Below, one piece after another: positions 8,238 to 16,715 of a DNA stretch of 64,000 nucleotides (positions within the stretch are counted from its first letter, which is position 1; every line of letters begins with the position of its first letter). The notes under the pieces were generated by a model, which saw only the letters and a program-made list of their open reading frames with translations, was not told the DNA's origin and did not search any database. Source of the DNA: an uncultured Peptostreptococcaceae bacterium (GTDB lineage: Bacteria > Bacillota > Clostridia > Peptostreptococcales > Peptostreptococcaceae); assembly GCA_947072565.1 (NCBI GenBank), contig CAMTIM010000044.1, positions 1 to 64,000 of the forward strand. The letters are read 5' to 3'. Both the position numbers and the translations under genes were made by a program.

Positions 8238-8645
8238 TTAAACATTAGATAAAACCCTTATTTTTATATCCTCATTTAAACAACTAAACCTTGATATGTT
8301 TTCTATATCATTGACTAAAAATGATTGCAAGTATTCATTTAGTACTTTTAAAGAGATATATTCTTTCTTTTCATTAAAATAACAATCTAAATTTCTTATA
8401 TACTTTAGGTAGCATTTATTGATTCTAACCTCTACATATAATGAATCTGTTCCTAGTCTAGATAATTGAAATAATTCTTTTAATCTCATATATGCACACT
8501 GAGAATCTTTACTAATATGCATATTGCTTAGTCTTTCATCTAAGGCTTCTTCAATACTTATCAGTACAAATCTGTTGACAAATAAATCTATATAATAGTC
8601 ATTTCTAGTATACTTAAATTGATAAAAATCAGTTATTACGCTCAT
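8238..8645 (-). CDS. Protein of unknown function (135 aa)
   Basis: I do not recognise this protein. It appears soluble and helical with a mixed composition, no signal peptide or membrane segment, and no obvious metal or nucleotide site. The ATG is preceded by AAGGAGTG at a good distance, and base composition is like the neighbours, so it looks like a real gene. It is transcribed away from the 210-residue gene at 8896. The surroundings (spore coat operon on one side) give only a weak hint of a sporulation link. Confidence 0.65.
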   Translation of the reverse strand: MSVITDFYQFKYTRNDYYIDLFVNRFVLISIEEALDERLSNMHISKDSQCAYMRLKELFQLSRLGTDSLYVEVRINKCYLKYIRNLDCYFNEKKEYISLKVLNEYLQSFLVNDIENISRFSCLNEDIKIRVLSNV

Positions 8646-8895
8646 GACAGCACTCCTTATATTTCATATCTGATTTTTGTTTCTATATATATTATTTTCA
8701 ATAGTAGGTGTTATTTATACATAAATTTATATTTAAATTTTATTGTGTAATTACAGTAAGTTTAATGTCGCTTGTCTACTACATTTAGAAGGAATATATG
8801 CATGTAATATAGAATATAGATTCATACAGAATATCTCATTTAGAAGTAAAATTAGTATAGTTTTACTAACCAATTTAATATTTTAGGAGGAAAAC

Positions 8896-9528
8896 ATGAA
8901 TTTATTGCCTATACCTTGGATGAAACAAAAACTAGAAGTTATTTATGAGAAAAAATTATATGGTAATTTATACTTGATGTATAATGACCTTAATTCCAAA
9001 AATTTTACCGATACTTCAACTACATTTTTACTTGATTTATTAGATAACTATAATATTAATACATGCCAAAATAATGCTTTATGCTTATATCTTCCTATAG
9101 AAGTAGATCCTTTTATTAAAAATCTAATACTTTCTTTTAAATCATTATTTAAAGAAAATATATATATTATATTAGGAGGATACCTAAAAAATAATACTAG
9201 CCCTAATGAGTTAGATCATATAGCTGATTTATACACACAGTTTCCGCAGCTTAATGGATTAATTGATTTTGCATATATCATAGATGACTCTAAGTGCTAT
9301 GAGATTTTCACATCTTTATGTGATACTCAAAGAATTTCTATAAATCCAGCTACATCTTGTACTATATCTGGACCTACATTAAATTATCATATAAAAAGCC
9401 CTAATCCTAATGATATAGATCATATTTCATTTATAAATTTAATGGATGATATTACAGCAAACAACTATTTTGATACATATCTAAAAGGTTTAACTAATAA
9501 TAACAATAACTTTAACTTTAATTTATAG
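8896..9528 (+). CDS. Protein of unknown function (210 aa)
   Basis: I do not recognise this protein. It starts MNLLPIPWMKQKLEV after a strong TAGGAGG site. The middle has alternating hydrophobic stretches (ALCLYLPIEVDPFIKNLIL, NIYIILGGYL, IDFAYIID) that suggest an alpha/beta fold. The last 15 residues are almost only Asn and Phe. No signal peptide or membrane helix. A CATACAGAAT at 8823 resembles a sigma-E minus-10 box, so expression in sporulation is possible but unproven. A terminator follows immediately. Confidence 0.65.
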   Translation: MNLLPIPWMKQKLEVIYEKKLYGNLYLMYNDLNSKNFTDTSTTFLLDLLDNYNINTCQNNALCLYLPIEVDPFIKNLILSFKSLFKENIYIILGGYLKNNTSPNELDHIADLYTQFPQLNGLIDFAYIIDDSKCYEIFTSLCDTQRISINPATSCTISGPTLNYHIKSPNPNDIDHISFINLMDDITANNYFDTYLKGLTNNNNNFNFNL

Positions 9529-9556
9529 ACTTCCTTGCAGTCTATTCTTTTTTTGT
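9526..9556 (+). terminator. Terminator after the 210-aa gene
   Basis: AGACT, 7-base loop, AGTCT, then ATTCTTTTTTTG; the stem begins at the stop codon. Confidence 0.7.
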
Positions 9557-9613
9557 GATAATATATTTAAGGTTACAACTAAATATTTAAGCACTTTGAA
9601 AGGGGGGCTCTTT

Positions 9614-11830
9614 ATGAAACTTATATTAGCCGAAAAGCCATCAGTTGCTAAAACTATAGCATCATTTTTAGGTGCTAAAACTAGAGGCGATGGATATTTT
9701 GAAGGCAATGGATATATAATCACCTATGCAGTTGGTCATTTAGTTGGTTTATACGATATGAAAGACTACGATAAGGATAGATATTCAGGTTCTTGGAGAA
9801 TGGAAAATTTTCCTTTTATACCTACTGATAAGTTCAAATTTAAAGTAGATAGCTCTAAGAAAAAACAATTTGATATAGTTAAAAATCTTTTACATAGAGA
9901 TGACATTGAATATATTATAAATGCTACTGATAATGATAGAGAAGGAGAATTAATTTCCTTCCTTATATTTTTATTAGCAAAAAATAAAAAACCAGTAAAG
10001 AGAATTTTAGTTAATGAGTGGACTCCAGAGGATATTACAAGAGGTATTAATAATTTAAAAGATGACTCTGAAATGAGAAACTTGCAAGCTGCAGGATATA
10101 CAAGGCTTATAACTGACTGGCTTATTGGAATAAATTTCACATCTGCTGCTACACTAAAATATGGAAATGGTAAATTACTTAACATAGGTCGTGTAATTTT
10201 ACCTACTGTAAAATTAGTTTATGATAGAGATATGGAAATCTTAAATTTTATACCTAAGACTTATTATGAAATTGAAGGTAATTTTAAATGTGCTAACGGA
10301 TCATACAAAGGAAAGTATACAAAAGGAAAGGAAAGTAAATTTGATACGATAGAAGAAGTTGATAAAGTAATAAATACTATAACTTCTGATACAGGTAAAG
10401 TGTTAGACAAAAAAGTTAGTATGTCAAAAGAATACGCACCAAAACTTTTTAGTTTAACTTCATTACAAGGATATATAACTTCTAAGTACTCAAATTTCAC
10501 TTCAGATAAGGTTTTAAACGTGTGCCAATCCCTTTACGAAGGAAAAGGTAAAGGTGGTTGTATAACATATCCTAGAACAGATTCTATTTATTTAGAAGAA
10601 AGTTTAACTTCAAAAGTATCTCAAACTTTGGATAAATTGAAATTAGGACTACCTTATGAGAATATGATTAAATTTGCTAAGACTAAAAGAGTATTTGATT
10701 CATCTAAAGTAGATAGCCATAGTGCTATTATCCCAACTTATATTATACCTAATAATTTAAGTAGTGATGAGCTTATAGTTTATAATGCTATAAAAGATAG
10801 ATTTATAGCTAACTTTATGCCTCCTGCAGAATATGAAAATACAGAAATAAAAACAGATGTTGATGGTCATATTTTCTTGACTAAAGGTAAAGTCCTTAAA
10901 TCTATGGGTTATCTTGAAGTATATAAAAAAGAAGAAAAAGATGATTTATTGCCTATGGTTAATAACAATGATATTGTAGATGTTTTAGATATAAAGCCTT
11001 TAACAAAACAAACTACTCCTCCAAAATCATATACAGAGGATACGTTGCTTAAGGCTATGAAAAATTGCGGTAAAAATGCTTCAGATGATGATACTGCTGT
11101 TTTATCAGGGTACTCTATAGGTACTTCTGCTACTCGTGCTGACGTATTAAAAAAAATAATGCAAGTTGGTTATGTTGGCAAAAAAGGTAAATCATACTTT
11201 ATATCTGATTTAGGAAAAAATCTAGTTGAAGTTTTTCCTGTAAAAGACTTATTTGACGTTGACTACACAGGTAAACTAGAAAAAAGTTTAAGTGATATTC
11301 AAAAAGGTACTTTTACTAGAAAAGAATACTTAACTAATATAATGAATTTTATTTATGAAAATGTTCATTTAATAAAAAGAGATTCGCCTAAAAACATTAG
11401 CACGGAAAATTACATATATAATCCTAAAACTAAAAAATATACTAAAGAAGCTTCTAAAAAATATACTAAAGAAGCTTCTAAAAGTAACAATAATTCATCT
11501 AAGGCTACTTCAAATAATAATAATGAATCTAATTCTAAAAATGAAGTCCTTGGTAAATGTCCTGTCTGTCAAGGTGATGTCGTCGAAATAGAAAAGGGAT
11601 ATATTTGTAATAATTATAAAGAGTGTAAATTTGGAATTTGGAAAAATGATAAATTTTTAGAATATTATAAGAAAAAACCTAATAAAACTATGGTTAAAGG
11701 CATACTAAAAAATGGACAAAGTAAAGTTAAGTCTTTAACTTCAAAACAAGGAAATAAATTTGATGCTATTTTGAAATATCATAAAAAAGAAAATGGTTAT
11801 TTCGGATGGGATATCGAAATTGAAAAATAA
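9614..11830 (+). CDS. topB: DNA topoisomerase III
   Basis: Type IA topoisomerase that cuts one DNA strand through a tyrosine link and resolves linked or recombining DNA. The N-terminal Toprim domain starts MKLILAEKPSVAKTIA, with the acidic site TDNDREGE near residue 116. The active-site tyrosine is Tyr319 in ITYPRTDS. The C-terminus carries a zinc ribbon (CPVC..CNNYKEC) after a Lys/Asn/Ser linker. That linker holds two exact copies of an 8-residue unit (KKYTKEAS). I chose the ATG at 9614: it has GGGGGG seven bases upstream and matches the family start; a frame reaching back to 9596 adds MKGGLF. Single gene between terminators. Confidence 0.95.
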   Translation: MKLILAEKPSVAKTIASFLGAKTRGDGYFEGNGYIITYAVGHLVGLYDMKDYDKDRYSGSWRMENFPFIPTDKFKFKVDSSKKKQFDIVKNLLHRDDIEYIINATDNDREGELISFLIFLLAKNKKPVKRILVNEWTPEDITRGINNLKDDSEMRNLQAAGYTRLITDWLIGINFTSAATLKYGNGKLLNIGRVILPTVKLVYDRDMEILNFIPKTYYEIEGNFKCANGSYKGKYTKGKESKFDTIEEVDKVINTITSDTGKVLDKKVSMSKEYAPKLFSLTSLQGYITSKYSNFTSDKVLNVCQSLYEGKGKGGCITYPRTDSIYLEESLTSKVSQTLDKLKLGLPYENMIKFAKTKRVFDSSKVDSHSAIIPTYIIPNNLSSDELIVYNAIKDRFIANFMPPAEYENTEIKTDVDGHIFLTKGKVLKSMGYLEVYKKEEKDDLLPMVNNNDIVDVLDIKPLTKQTTPPKSYTEDTLLKAMKNCGKNASDDDTAVLSGYSIGTSATRADVLKKIMQVGYVGKKGKSYFISDLGKNLVEVFPVKDLFDVDYTGKLEKSLSDIQKGTFTRKEYLTNIMNFIYENVHLIKRDSPKNISTENYIYNPKTKKYTKEASKKYTKEASKSNNNSSKATSNNNNESNSKNEVLGKCPVCQGDVVEIEKGYICNNYKECKFGIWKNDKFLEYYKKKPNKTMVKGILKNGQSKVKSLTSKQGNKFDAILKYHKKENGYFGWDIEIEK
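11432..11479 (+). repeat. Exact 24-base tandem duplication inside topB
   Basis: Two head-to-tail identical 24-base copies (11432-11455 and 11456-11479), each coding for KKYTKEAS. They lie in the flexible linker before the zinc ribbon, so the reading frame is kept and the catalytic core is untouched. It is probably a recent slippage event. Confidence 0.95.
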
Positions 11831-11848
11831 ATTTAACTGTATATAAAT

Positions 11849-11878
11849 TAAAAGGTTGCTTAAATTAGCAACCTTTAT
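11849..11878. terminator. Bidirectional terminator between topB and the zinc-ribbon gene
   Basis: AAAGGTTGCT and AGCAACCTTT arms around TAAATT, placed between two convergent genes. The zinc-ribbon stop codon touches its right end. Confidence 0.8.
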
Positions 11879-12123
11879 TCTTTTTCATTTAATGTTTCAT
11901 CTATTTTGCACCTTGCCATTTTTATAAAATCTGAAAAATTATAATTTTTAAGTTTACATCCGCACTTAGGACAATATTCCAATTTCTTAGATATTAGTGC
12001 CCTACAGCTAGGTTCTGGACATCTTGTTTTTTGGTTTACTTCAGATACTTTAAGCCCACATCTTGGACATATAGTTCCTGGTCTTGACGATACATCTTTT
12101 CCACATCTCGGACATTTTGTCAT
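11875..12123 (-). CDS. Small double zinc-ribbon protein
   Basis: An 82-residue protein with four metal-binding knuckles: CPRCG (residue 4), CPRCG (19), CPEPSC (35) and CPKCG (51). They make two zinc ribbons, and a helical acidic tail follows. Such small proteins are usually adaptors or nucleic-acid binders; no enzyme domain is seen. The start has a GGGGGGAG site. It converges on topB, which itself ends in a zinc ribbon, but the two are on opposite strands and a link is not implied. Confidence 0.75.
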   Translation of the reverse strand: MTKCPRCGKDVSSRPGTICPRCGLKVSEVNQKTRCPEPSCRALISKKLEYCPKCGCKLKNYNFSDFIKMARCKIDETLNEKE

Positions 12124-12201
12124 ATTGCTCCCCCCAACTTAATTTTAAAATATCAATATATGTTATGATAAAGCATCTATATATGTGATTGTAAAAATCA
12201 T

Positions 12202-12245
12202 AAAAACCTCCTTAATAACTTTTTAGCTACTTAAGGAGGTTTCTA
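12202..12245 (-). terminator. Terminator of the ppdK operon
   Basis: AAACCTCCTTAA and TTAAGGAGGTTT arms (12 bp) about 20 bases after the ppdK stop, with A- and T-runs outside. Confidence 0.85.
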
Positions 12246-12263
12246 TTTTATATTAAATTTATA

Positions 12264-14891
12264 TTATCTAGGATTTTTTATAAATGCTTGTGCTGCTGCA
12301 AGTCTTGCTATTGGAACTCTAAATGGTGAACATGAAACATAATTAAGTCCTAAATTATAGAAGAATTCTATTGAAGATGGTTCTCCACCATGTTCTCCAC
12401 ATATTCCTAATTTTATATTAGGCTTACTAGATCTTCCTAATTCAACACCCATTTTTACTAGTTTACCTACACCCTTTTGGTCTAGTACTTCAAATGGATC
12501 TTTTTCTAACAACTCTTTATTTACATACTCTCCTAAGAACTTACCTGCATCATCTCTTGAGTAACCAAAAGTCATCTGAGTTAAGTCATTAGTTCCAAAG
12601 CTAAAGAAATCAGCTTCTTGTGCTATCTCATCAGCACTTAGACATGCTCTAGGTATTTCTATCATAGTTCCTATTGTATAAGGTATATTAACACCCTCAG
12701 CAGCTATTATATTGTCTACTGTCTCTTTTATCATATCTTTTATAACTTTTAATTCTTTTACTTCTCCAACTAATGGTATCATTATTTCTGGAGTAACTTT
12801 AATGCCCTCTTTGTTAGCTTCTATAGCACCTTGTATTATAGCCTTAGCTTGCATTTCATATATTTCAGGGAAAGTTATTGCAAGTCTACATCCCCTATGT
12901 CCTAACATAGGATTAAATTCATCTAAATCAATTATTCTTCTTTTTATTTCACTAACTTGTAATCCCATAACTTTTGCAAGATGGTTTATAGATTCATCAT
13001 CATGAGGTAAGAATTCATGTAGAGGTGGATCTAATAATCTTATATTTACCGGTTTTCCATCCATAACTTTAAACATTGCTACAAAGTCTTCTCTTTGCAT
13101 TGGTAATAGCTTTTCTAATGCTACTAATCTTTGTTCTAAAGTATTAGATAATATCATCTCTCTTACTGCTGGTATTCTGTCTTCGTCAAAGAACATATGC
13201 TCAGTTCTACATAATCCTATTCCTTGTGCTCCAAATTTTATTGCCATAGCTGCATCTCTTGGGTTATCAGCATTAGATCTTACTACTATATCTTTGTACT
13301 TATCTACCCAGTTCATCAGTTTTTCAAAGCTACCAGTAAGTGCTACATCAGTTTTTTTGACACTACCTATATAAACACATCCACTAGAACCGTCTAATGA
13401 TATATATTCGCCTTCTTTTATAACAAAGTCATCACTTCTGATTTCTTTATTGTATTCATCAACTTTTATTTGTGAACATCCTGCCACACAACATTTTCCC
13501 ATACCACGAGCTACAACGGCTGCATGAGATGTCATACCACCTCTAGCTGTAAGTATACCTTGTGCACAAACCATACCTTCTATATCCTCTGGAGATGTCT
13601 CAAGTCTTACAAGTATCGCTTCTTCTCCTCTACCTTTAGCTTCTACAACATCTTGTGCATTAAAGTATACTTTACCACTTCCAGCACCTGGTGAAGCTGG
13701 TAATCCTTTAGCTATAACTGTAGCATTTTTTAATGCTTTACTTTCAAAGCTTGGATGTAGTAGTTGGTCTAATTGTTTAGGCTCAATTCTCATTATAGCT
13801 TCTTTTTCATCTATTATATTATCATTTACTAAATCTACCGCTATATTTATAGCAGCTGTAGTTGTTCTTTTTCCATTTCTAGTTTGTAATATATATAACT
13901 TTTCTCTTTCTATAGTAAACTCTATATCTTGCATATCTTTGTAATGATTTTCAAGAATAGAAGTAATTTTCACAAATTCATCGTATGCCTTTGGCATAAC
14001 ATTTTTAAGTGAAGATATATCTTGAGGAGTTCTTATTCCTGCAACTACATCTTCTCCTTGAGCATTAATTAAAAATTCACCAAATAACTTATTCTCCCCT
14101 GTAGATGGGTTTCTAGTAAATGCTACTCCTGTACCACTACTTTCTCCCATATTTCCAAATACCATTGACTGAATATTTACTGCTGTTCCTAAATTATGAG
14201 GTATATCATTTAATTTACGGTATACAGCTGCACGAGGGTTGTTCCATGACTTAAATACTGCTTCTATTGCAAGCATTAATTGGTCTTTTGGTTCTTGTGG
14301 AAAATCTTTTTTTATTTCTTTTTTATATATAGCTTTATACTTTGTTACTATTTCTTTTAAATCTTCACTGTTTAAATCTGTATCAATTTTATATCCTTTG
14401 CTCTCTTTTGCATCATCTAATACATTTTCAAATTTGTATTTAGGTATTCCCATAGCTACATCAGAAAACATTTGTATAAATCTTCTATAACTATCATATG
14501 CAAATCTTTCATTTTCAGTAGCATTTGCTAAAGCTACTACACTGCTATCATTAAGTCCTAAGTTAAGTATAGTATCCATCATACCTGGCATTGAAAATAC
14601 TGCACCTGAACGAACTGATAGTAAAAGTGGATTTTTACTACATCCTAATTTTTTATTTAAATTTTCTTCTAAACTTTTTAAGTGATTTTCTATTTCTTTT
14701 ATTATTTCATCTCTTATTAATTCACTATTATCATAATAGTCATTACATGCACTTGTACTAATTGTAAATCCAGGAGGGACAGGTAATCCTATTTTTGTCA
14801 TTTCTGCTAAATTGGCACCCTTACCTCCAAGTAAAGATTTCATATCTTTGTTACCTTCATTAAAACCATAAACATATTTAGCTGCCATCAT
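12264..14891 (-). CDS. ppdK: Pyruvate, phosphate dikinase
   Basis: Cytosolic enzyme interconverting pyruvate + ATP + phosphate and phosphoenolpyruvate + AMP + pyrophosphate. At 875 residues it is the usual bacterial length. Domains: ATP-grasp at the N-terminus (GGKGANLAEM), the swivelling phosphohistidine domain with His456 in GGMTSHAAVV, and the PEP/pyruvate barrel with GTNDLTQMTFG and CGEHGGEP near the end. GGGGG precedes two adjacent ATG codons; either may start the protein. It lies 32 bases after its own regulator and after a CcpN-like repressor, so this three-gene unit controls carbon flow at pyruvate/PEP. The neighbouring order matches Bacillus except that ppdK is added. Confidence 0.97.
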   Translation of the reverse strand: MMAAKYVYGFNEGNKDMKSLLGGKGANLAEMTKIGLPVPPGFTISTSACNDYYDNSELIRDEIIKEIENHLKSLEENLNKKLGCSKNPLLLSVRSGAVFSMPGMMDTILNLGLNDSSVVALANATENERFAYDSYRRFIQMFSDVAMGIPKYKFENVLDDAKESKGYKIDTDLNSEDLKEIVTKYKAIYKKEIKKDFPQEPKDQLMLAIEAVFKSWNNPRAAVYRKLNDIPHNLGTAVNIQSMVFGNMGESSGTGVAFTRNPSTGENKLFGEFLINAQGEDVVAGIRTPQDISSLKNVMPKAYDEFVKITSILENHYKDMQDIEFTIEREKLYILQTRNGKRTTTAAINIAVDLVNDNIIDEKEAIMRIEPKQLDQLLHPSFESKALKNATVIAKGLPASPGAGSGKVYFNAQDVVEAKGRGEEAILVRLETSPEDIEGMVCAQGILTARGGMTSHAAVVARGMGKCCVAGCSQIKVDEYNKEIRSDDFVIKEGEYISLDGSSGCVYIGSVKKTDVALTGSFEKLMNWVDKYKDIVVRSNADNPRDAAMAIKFGAQGIGLCRTEHMFFDEDRIPAVREMILSNTLEQRLVALEKLLPMQREDFVAMFKVMDGKPVNIRLLDPPLHEFLPHDDESINHLAKVMGLQVSEIKRRIIDLDEFNPMLGHRGCRLAITFPEIYEMQAKAIIQGAIEANKEGIKVTPEIMIPLVGEVKELKVIKDMIKETVDNIIAAEGVNIPYTIGTMIEIPRACLSADEIAQEADFFSFGTNDLTQMTFGYSRDDAGKFLGEYVNKELLEKDPFEVLDQKGVGKLVKMGVELGRSSKPNIKLGICGEHGGEPSSIEFFYNLGLNYVSCSPFRVPIARLAAAQAFIKNPR

Positions 14892-14923
14892 TTAAAACCC
14901 CCATTAATTTATTTTAGCGAACT

Positions 14924-15760
14924 TTATTTATCGCCATCCTTGTATACTTTTAATCCATTTTCTTTCATAATATCAAGAATTATACCTGCAGTTTCTTCTA
15001 TTGCCTTGCTAGATACATCTATTACTGGACATCCAACTTTTTTCATTATAGTTTCTGAGTAATCTAATTCTTGAAGTATTCTTTCTAAATTAGCATAACT
15101 TGCATTGCTCGATAATCCCAGTGCTTTAAGTCTTTCTTGTCTTATCTTATTAAGCTTCTCTGGAGTGTTAGTAAGACCCATAATTTTTTTAGGATTTATT
15201 TCAAATACCTCTTTAGGTATAGGTATTTCTGGTACTAATGGTACATTTGCTACTTTAATGTTTTTATTTGCTAAGTACATGCTCAAAGGAGTTTTAGAAG
15301 TTCTTGATATCCCTAATAAAACTATATCCGATTTTAATATACCTCTTGGATCTTTTCCATCATCGTATTTTACAGCAAATTCTATTGCTTCGACTCTTTT
15401 AAAGTAACTTTCATCTAACTTTCTTATTATCCCAGGTTCTCTTCTTGGCTTTATGTTTGTCTTCTTTGCGATTTCTCTTAAAAGTGGTGTCATTAAATCT
15501 ATGTGACTTAACCCTTCCTCTTCGCAGAATTTTTTAGTTGTATTCAATAATATTTTATCAACTAAAGTGTAAACTATTATTGCATCTTCACTTTTTCCAC
15601 TGTGTAGTATGTCTAATAAAAATTTTGATTCTACAACATACGGAAATCTTCTTATTTCATAATTATCACTCATGCTAAATTGAGATATAGCCGCTTTTGT
15701 GACTTGTTGAGCTGTTTCACCTACTGAATCTGATATTACATATATAATTAAATTTTCCAT
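14924..15760 (-). CDS. yqfL: PPDK regulatory protein (bifunctional kinase/pyrophosphorylase)
   Basis: DUF299-family enzyme that switches pyruvate phosphate dikinase off by ADP-dependent phosphorylation of a threonine near the catalytic histidine and on again by phosphate-dependent removal. The start YVISDSVGETAQQ and the P-loop-like GISRTSKTPLSMYLA near residue 150 are family hallmarks; 278 residues is normal. It sits 11 bases after the ccpN-like gene and just before ppdK, its predicted substrate, which strongly supports the call. The target motif TSH is present in PpdK. Confidence 0.93.
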   Translation of the reverse strand: MENLIIYVISDSVGETAQQVTKAAISQFSMSDNYEIRRFPYVVESKFLLDILHSGKSEDAIIVYTLVDKILLNTTKKFCEEEGLSHIDLMTPLLREIAKKTNIKPRREPGIIRKLDESYFKRVEAIEFAVKYDDGKDPRGILKSDIVLLGISRTSKTPLSMYLANKNIKVANVPLVPEIPIPKEVFEINPKKIMGLTNTPEKLNKIRQERLKALGLSSNASYANLERILQELDYSETIMKKVGCPVIDVSSKAIEETAGIILDIMKENGLKVYKDGDK

Positions 15761-15770
15761 ATATTCCTCC

Positions 15771-16409
15771 TTAATTGCCAGCTAACTCTAAAAATAACTT
15801 AGTTATATTAGTTTTAGACATTCTACCCATAACTTTTATTTGATTTTTATCATGTTCATCGTATTCAATTACAGGTATAGAATCAACTTCATGATCTATT
15901 ATTTTCTTAGCTGCCAATATAATATCATCATCTTTGTTAATAGTTACTATATTTGGCATTCTAGTCATTATCATTCCTATAGGCATTTTGTTTATATCAC
16001 TTCCACCTACAGTAGCTTTTAATAAGTCTTTTCTAGAAACAATTCCACATAAATTTTCTTTATCGTCTATAATAAATATACTTCCTACATCAGATAAAAA
16101 CATTGTAACTATAACTTCATATATACTCAGGTCTTTTTTTACGAGTATAGGCATGCTCATTATGTCCTTGACTTTTTTATCTTTTATTTTATTGCTAATT
16201 AAGTTAATTTCACTAACTCCAGAGTAAAAATATCCAACTTTAGGTCTTGCATCTAATATGCCTGTCATCGTTAATATGGCTAAATCAGATCTTAATGTAG
16301 CACGAGTTACATTTAAATTAAAAGCAATATTTTCACTTGTTATAGGTTCATTAGCTTTTACTATTTCAATTATTTTTAATTGTCTTTGATTAAGTTGAAT
16401 AATACTCAC
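15771..16409 (-). CDS. ccpN: CcpN-like transcriptional repressor (HTH + two CBS domains)
   Basis: A 212-residue regulator: a winged helix-turn-helix at residues 5-60 (NVTRATLRSDLAIL) and a pair of CBS domains at about 75-205. In Bacillus, CcpN represses gluconeogenic genes and senses ATP/ADP through its CBS pair; here it leads a unit with yqfL and ppdK, so it probably controls that unit and itself. The start is a GTG with GGAAG only a few bases upstream, an unusually close site. A promoter-like pair lies 50-80 bases upstream. Confidence 0.88.
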   Translation of the reverse strand: MSIIQLNQRQLKIIEIVKANEPITSENIAFNLNVTRATLRSDLAILTMTGILDARPKVGYFYSGVSEINLISNKIKDKKVKDIMSMPILVKKDLSIYEVIVTMFLSDVGSIFIIDDKENLCGIVSRKDLLKATVGGSDINKMPIGMIMTRMPNIVTINKDDDIILAAKKIIDHEVDSIPVIEYDEHDKNQIKVMGRMSKTNITKLFLELAGN

Positions 16410-16457
16410 CTTCCTTCATTTATGCCATACTTTTTAAACTTTTATCTTATATAGTAT

Positions 16458-16487
16458 ATTATACATACATATATATGCGTTTGTAAA
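16458..16487 (-). promoter_or_regulatory. Probable promoter of ccpN
   Basis: On the minus strand TTTACA, 18 bases, TATAAT, about 50 bases before the ccpN start. A good match to the vegetative consensus. Confidence 0.5.
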
Positions 16488-16675
16488 CACTTTTGTTATA
16501 TATGTGTTACACTTTTTATTTTAATTGTATACTATATATATATTTAATATACATTAATGGGGGTTATATATTAAATAATGCAGCTAAATTGTTTATACTA
16601 AACTCTATTATAATATAATATTGCCTTACATAACTATTTTTAAATTAATTTTCACATAAAATTCAAAAAAAGAAT

Positions 16676-16710
16676 AATGGGGCTAAAGGTTAACACCCTT
16701 TTAGCCCCAT
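16676..16710 (-). terminator. Terminator of glyQS
   Basis: ATGGGGCTAAA and TTTAGCCCCAT arms with a 12-base loop, followed on the minus strand by TTCTTTTTTTG, six bases after the glyS stop. Confidence 0.92.
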
Positions 16711-16715
16711 ACATA

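Larger units (their letters stand above)
16410..16715. other. 306-base intergenic stretch between glyS and ccpN
   Basis: It contains the glyS terminator (16676-16710) and a probable ccpN promoter (16458-16487). The remainder is AT-rich with TATA-type alternating runs. No further gene or RNA was recognised. Confidence 0.6.
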
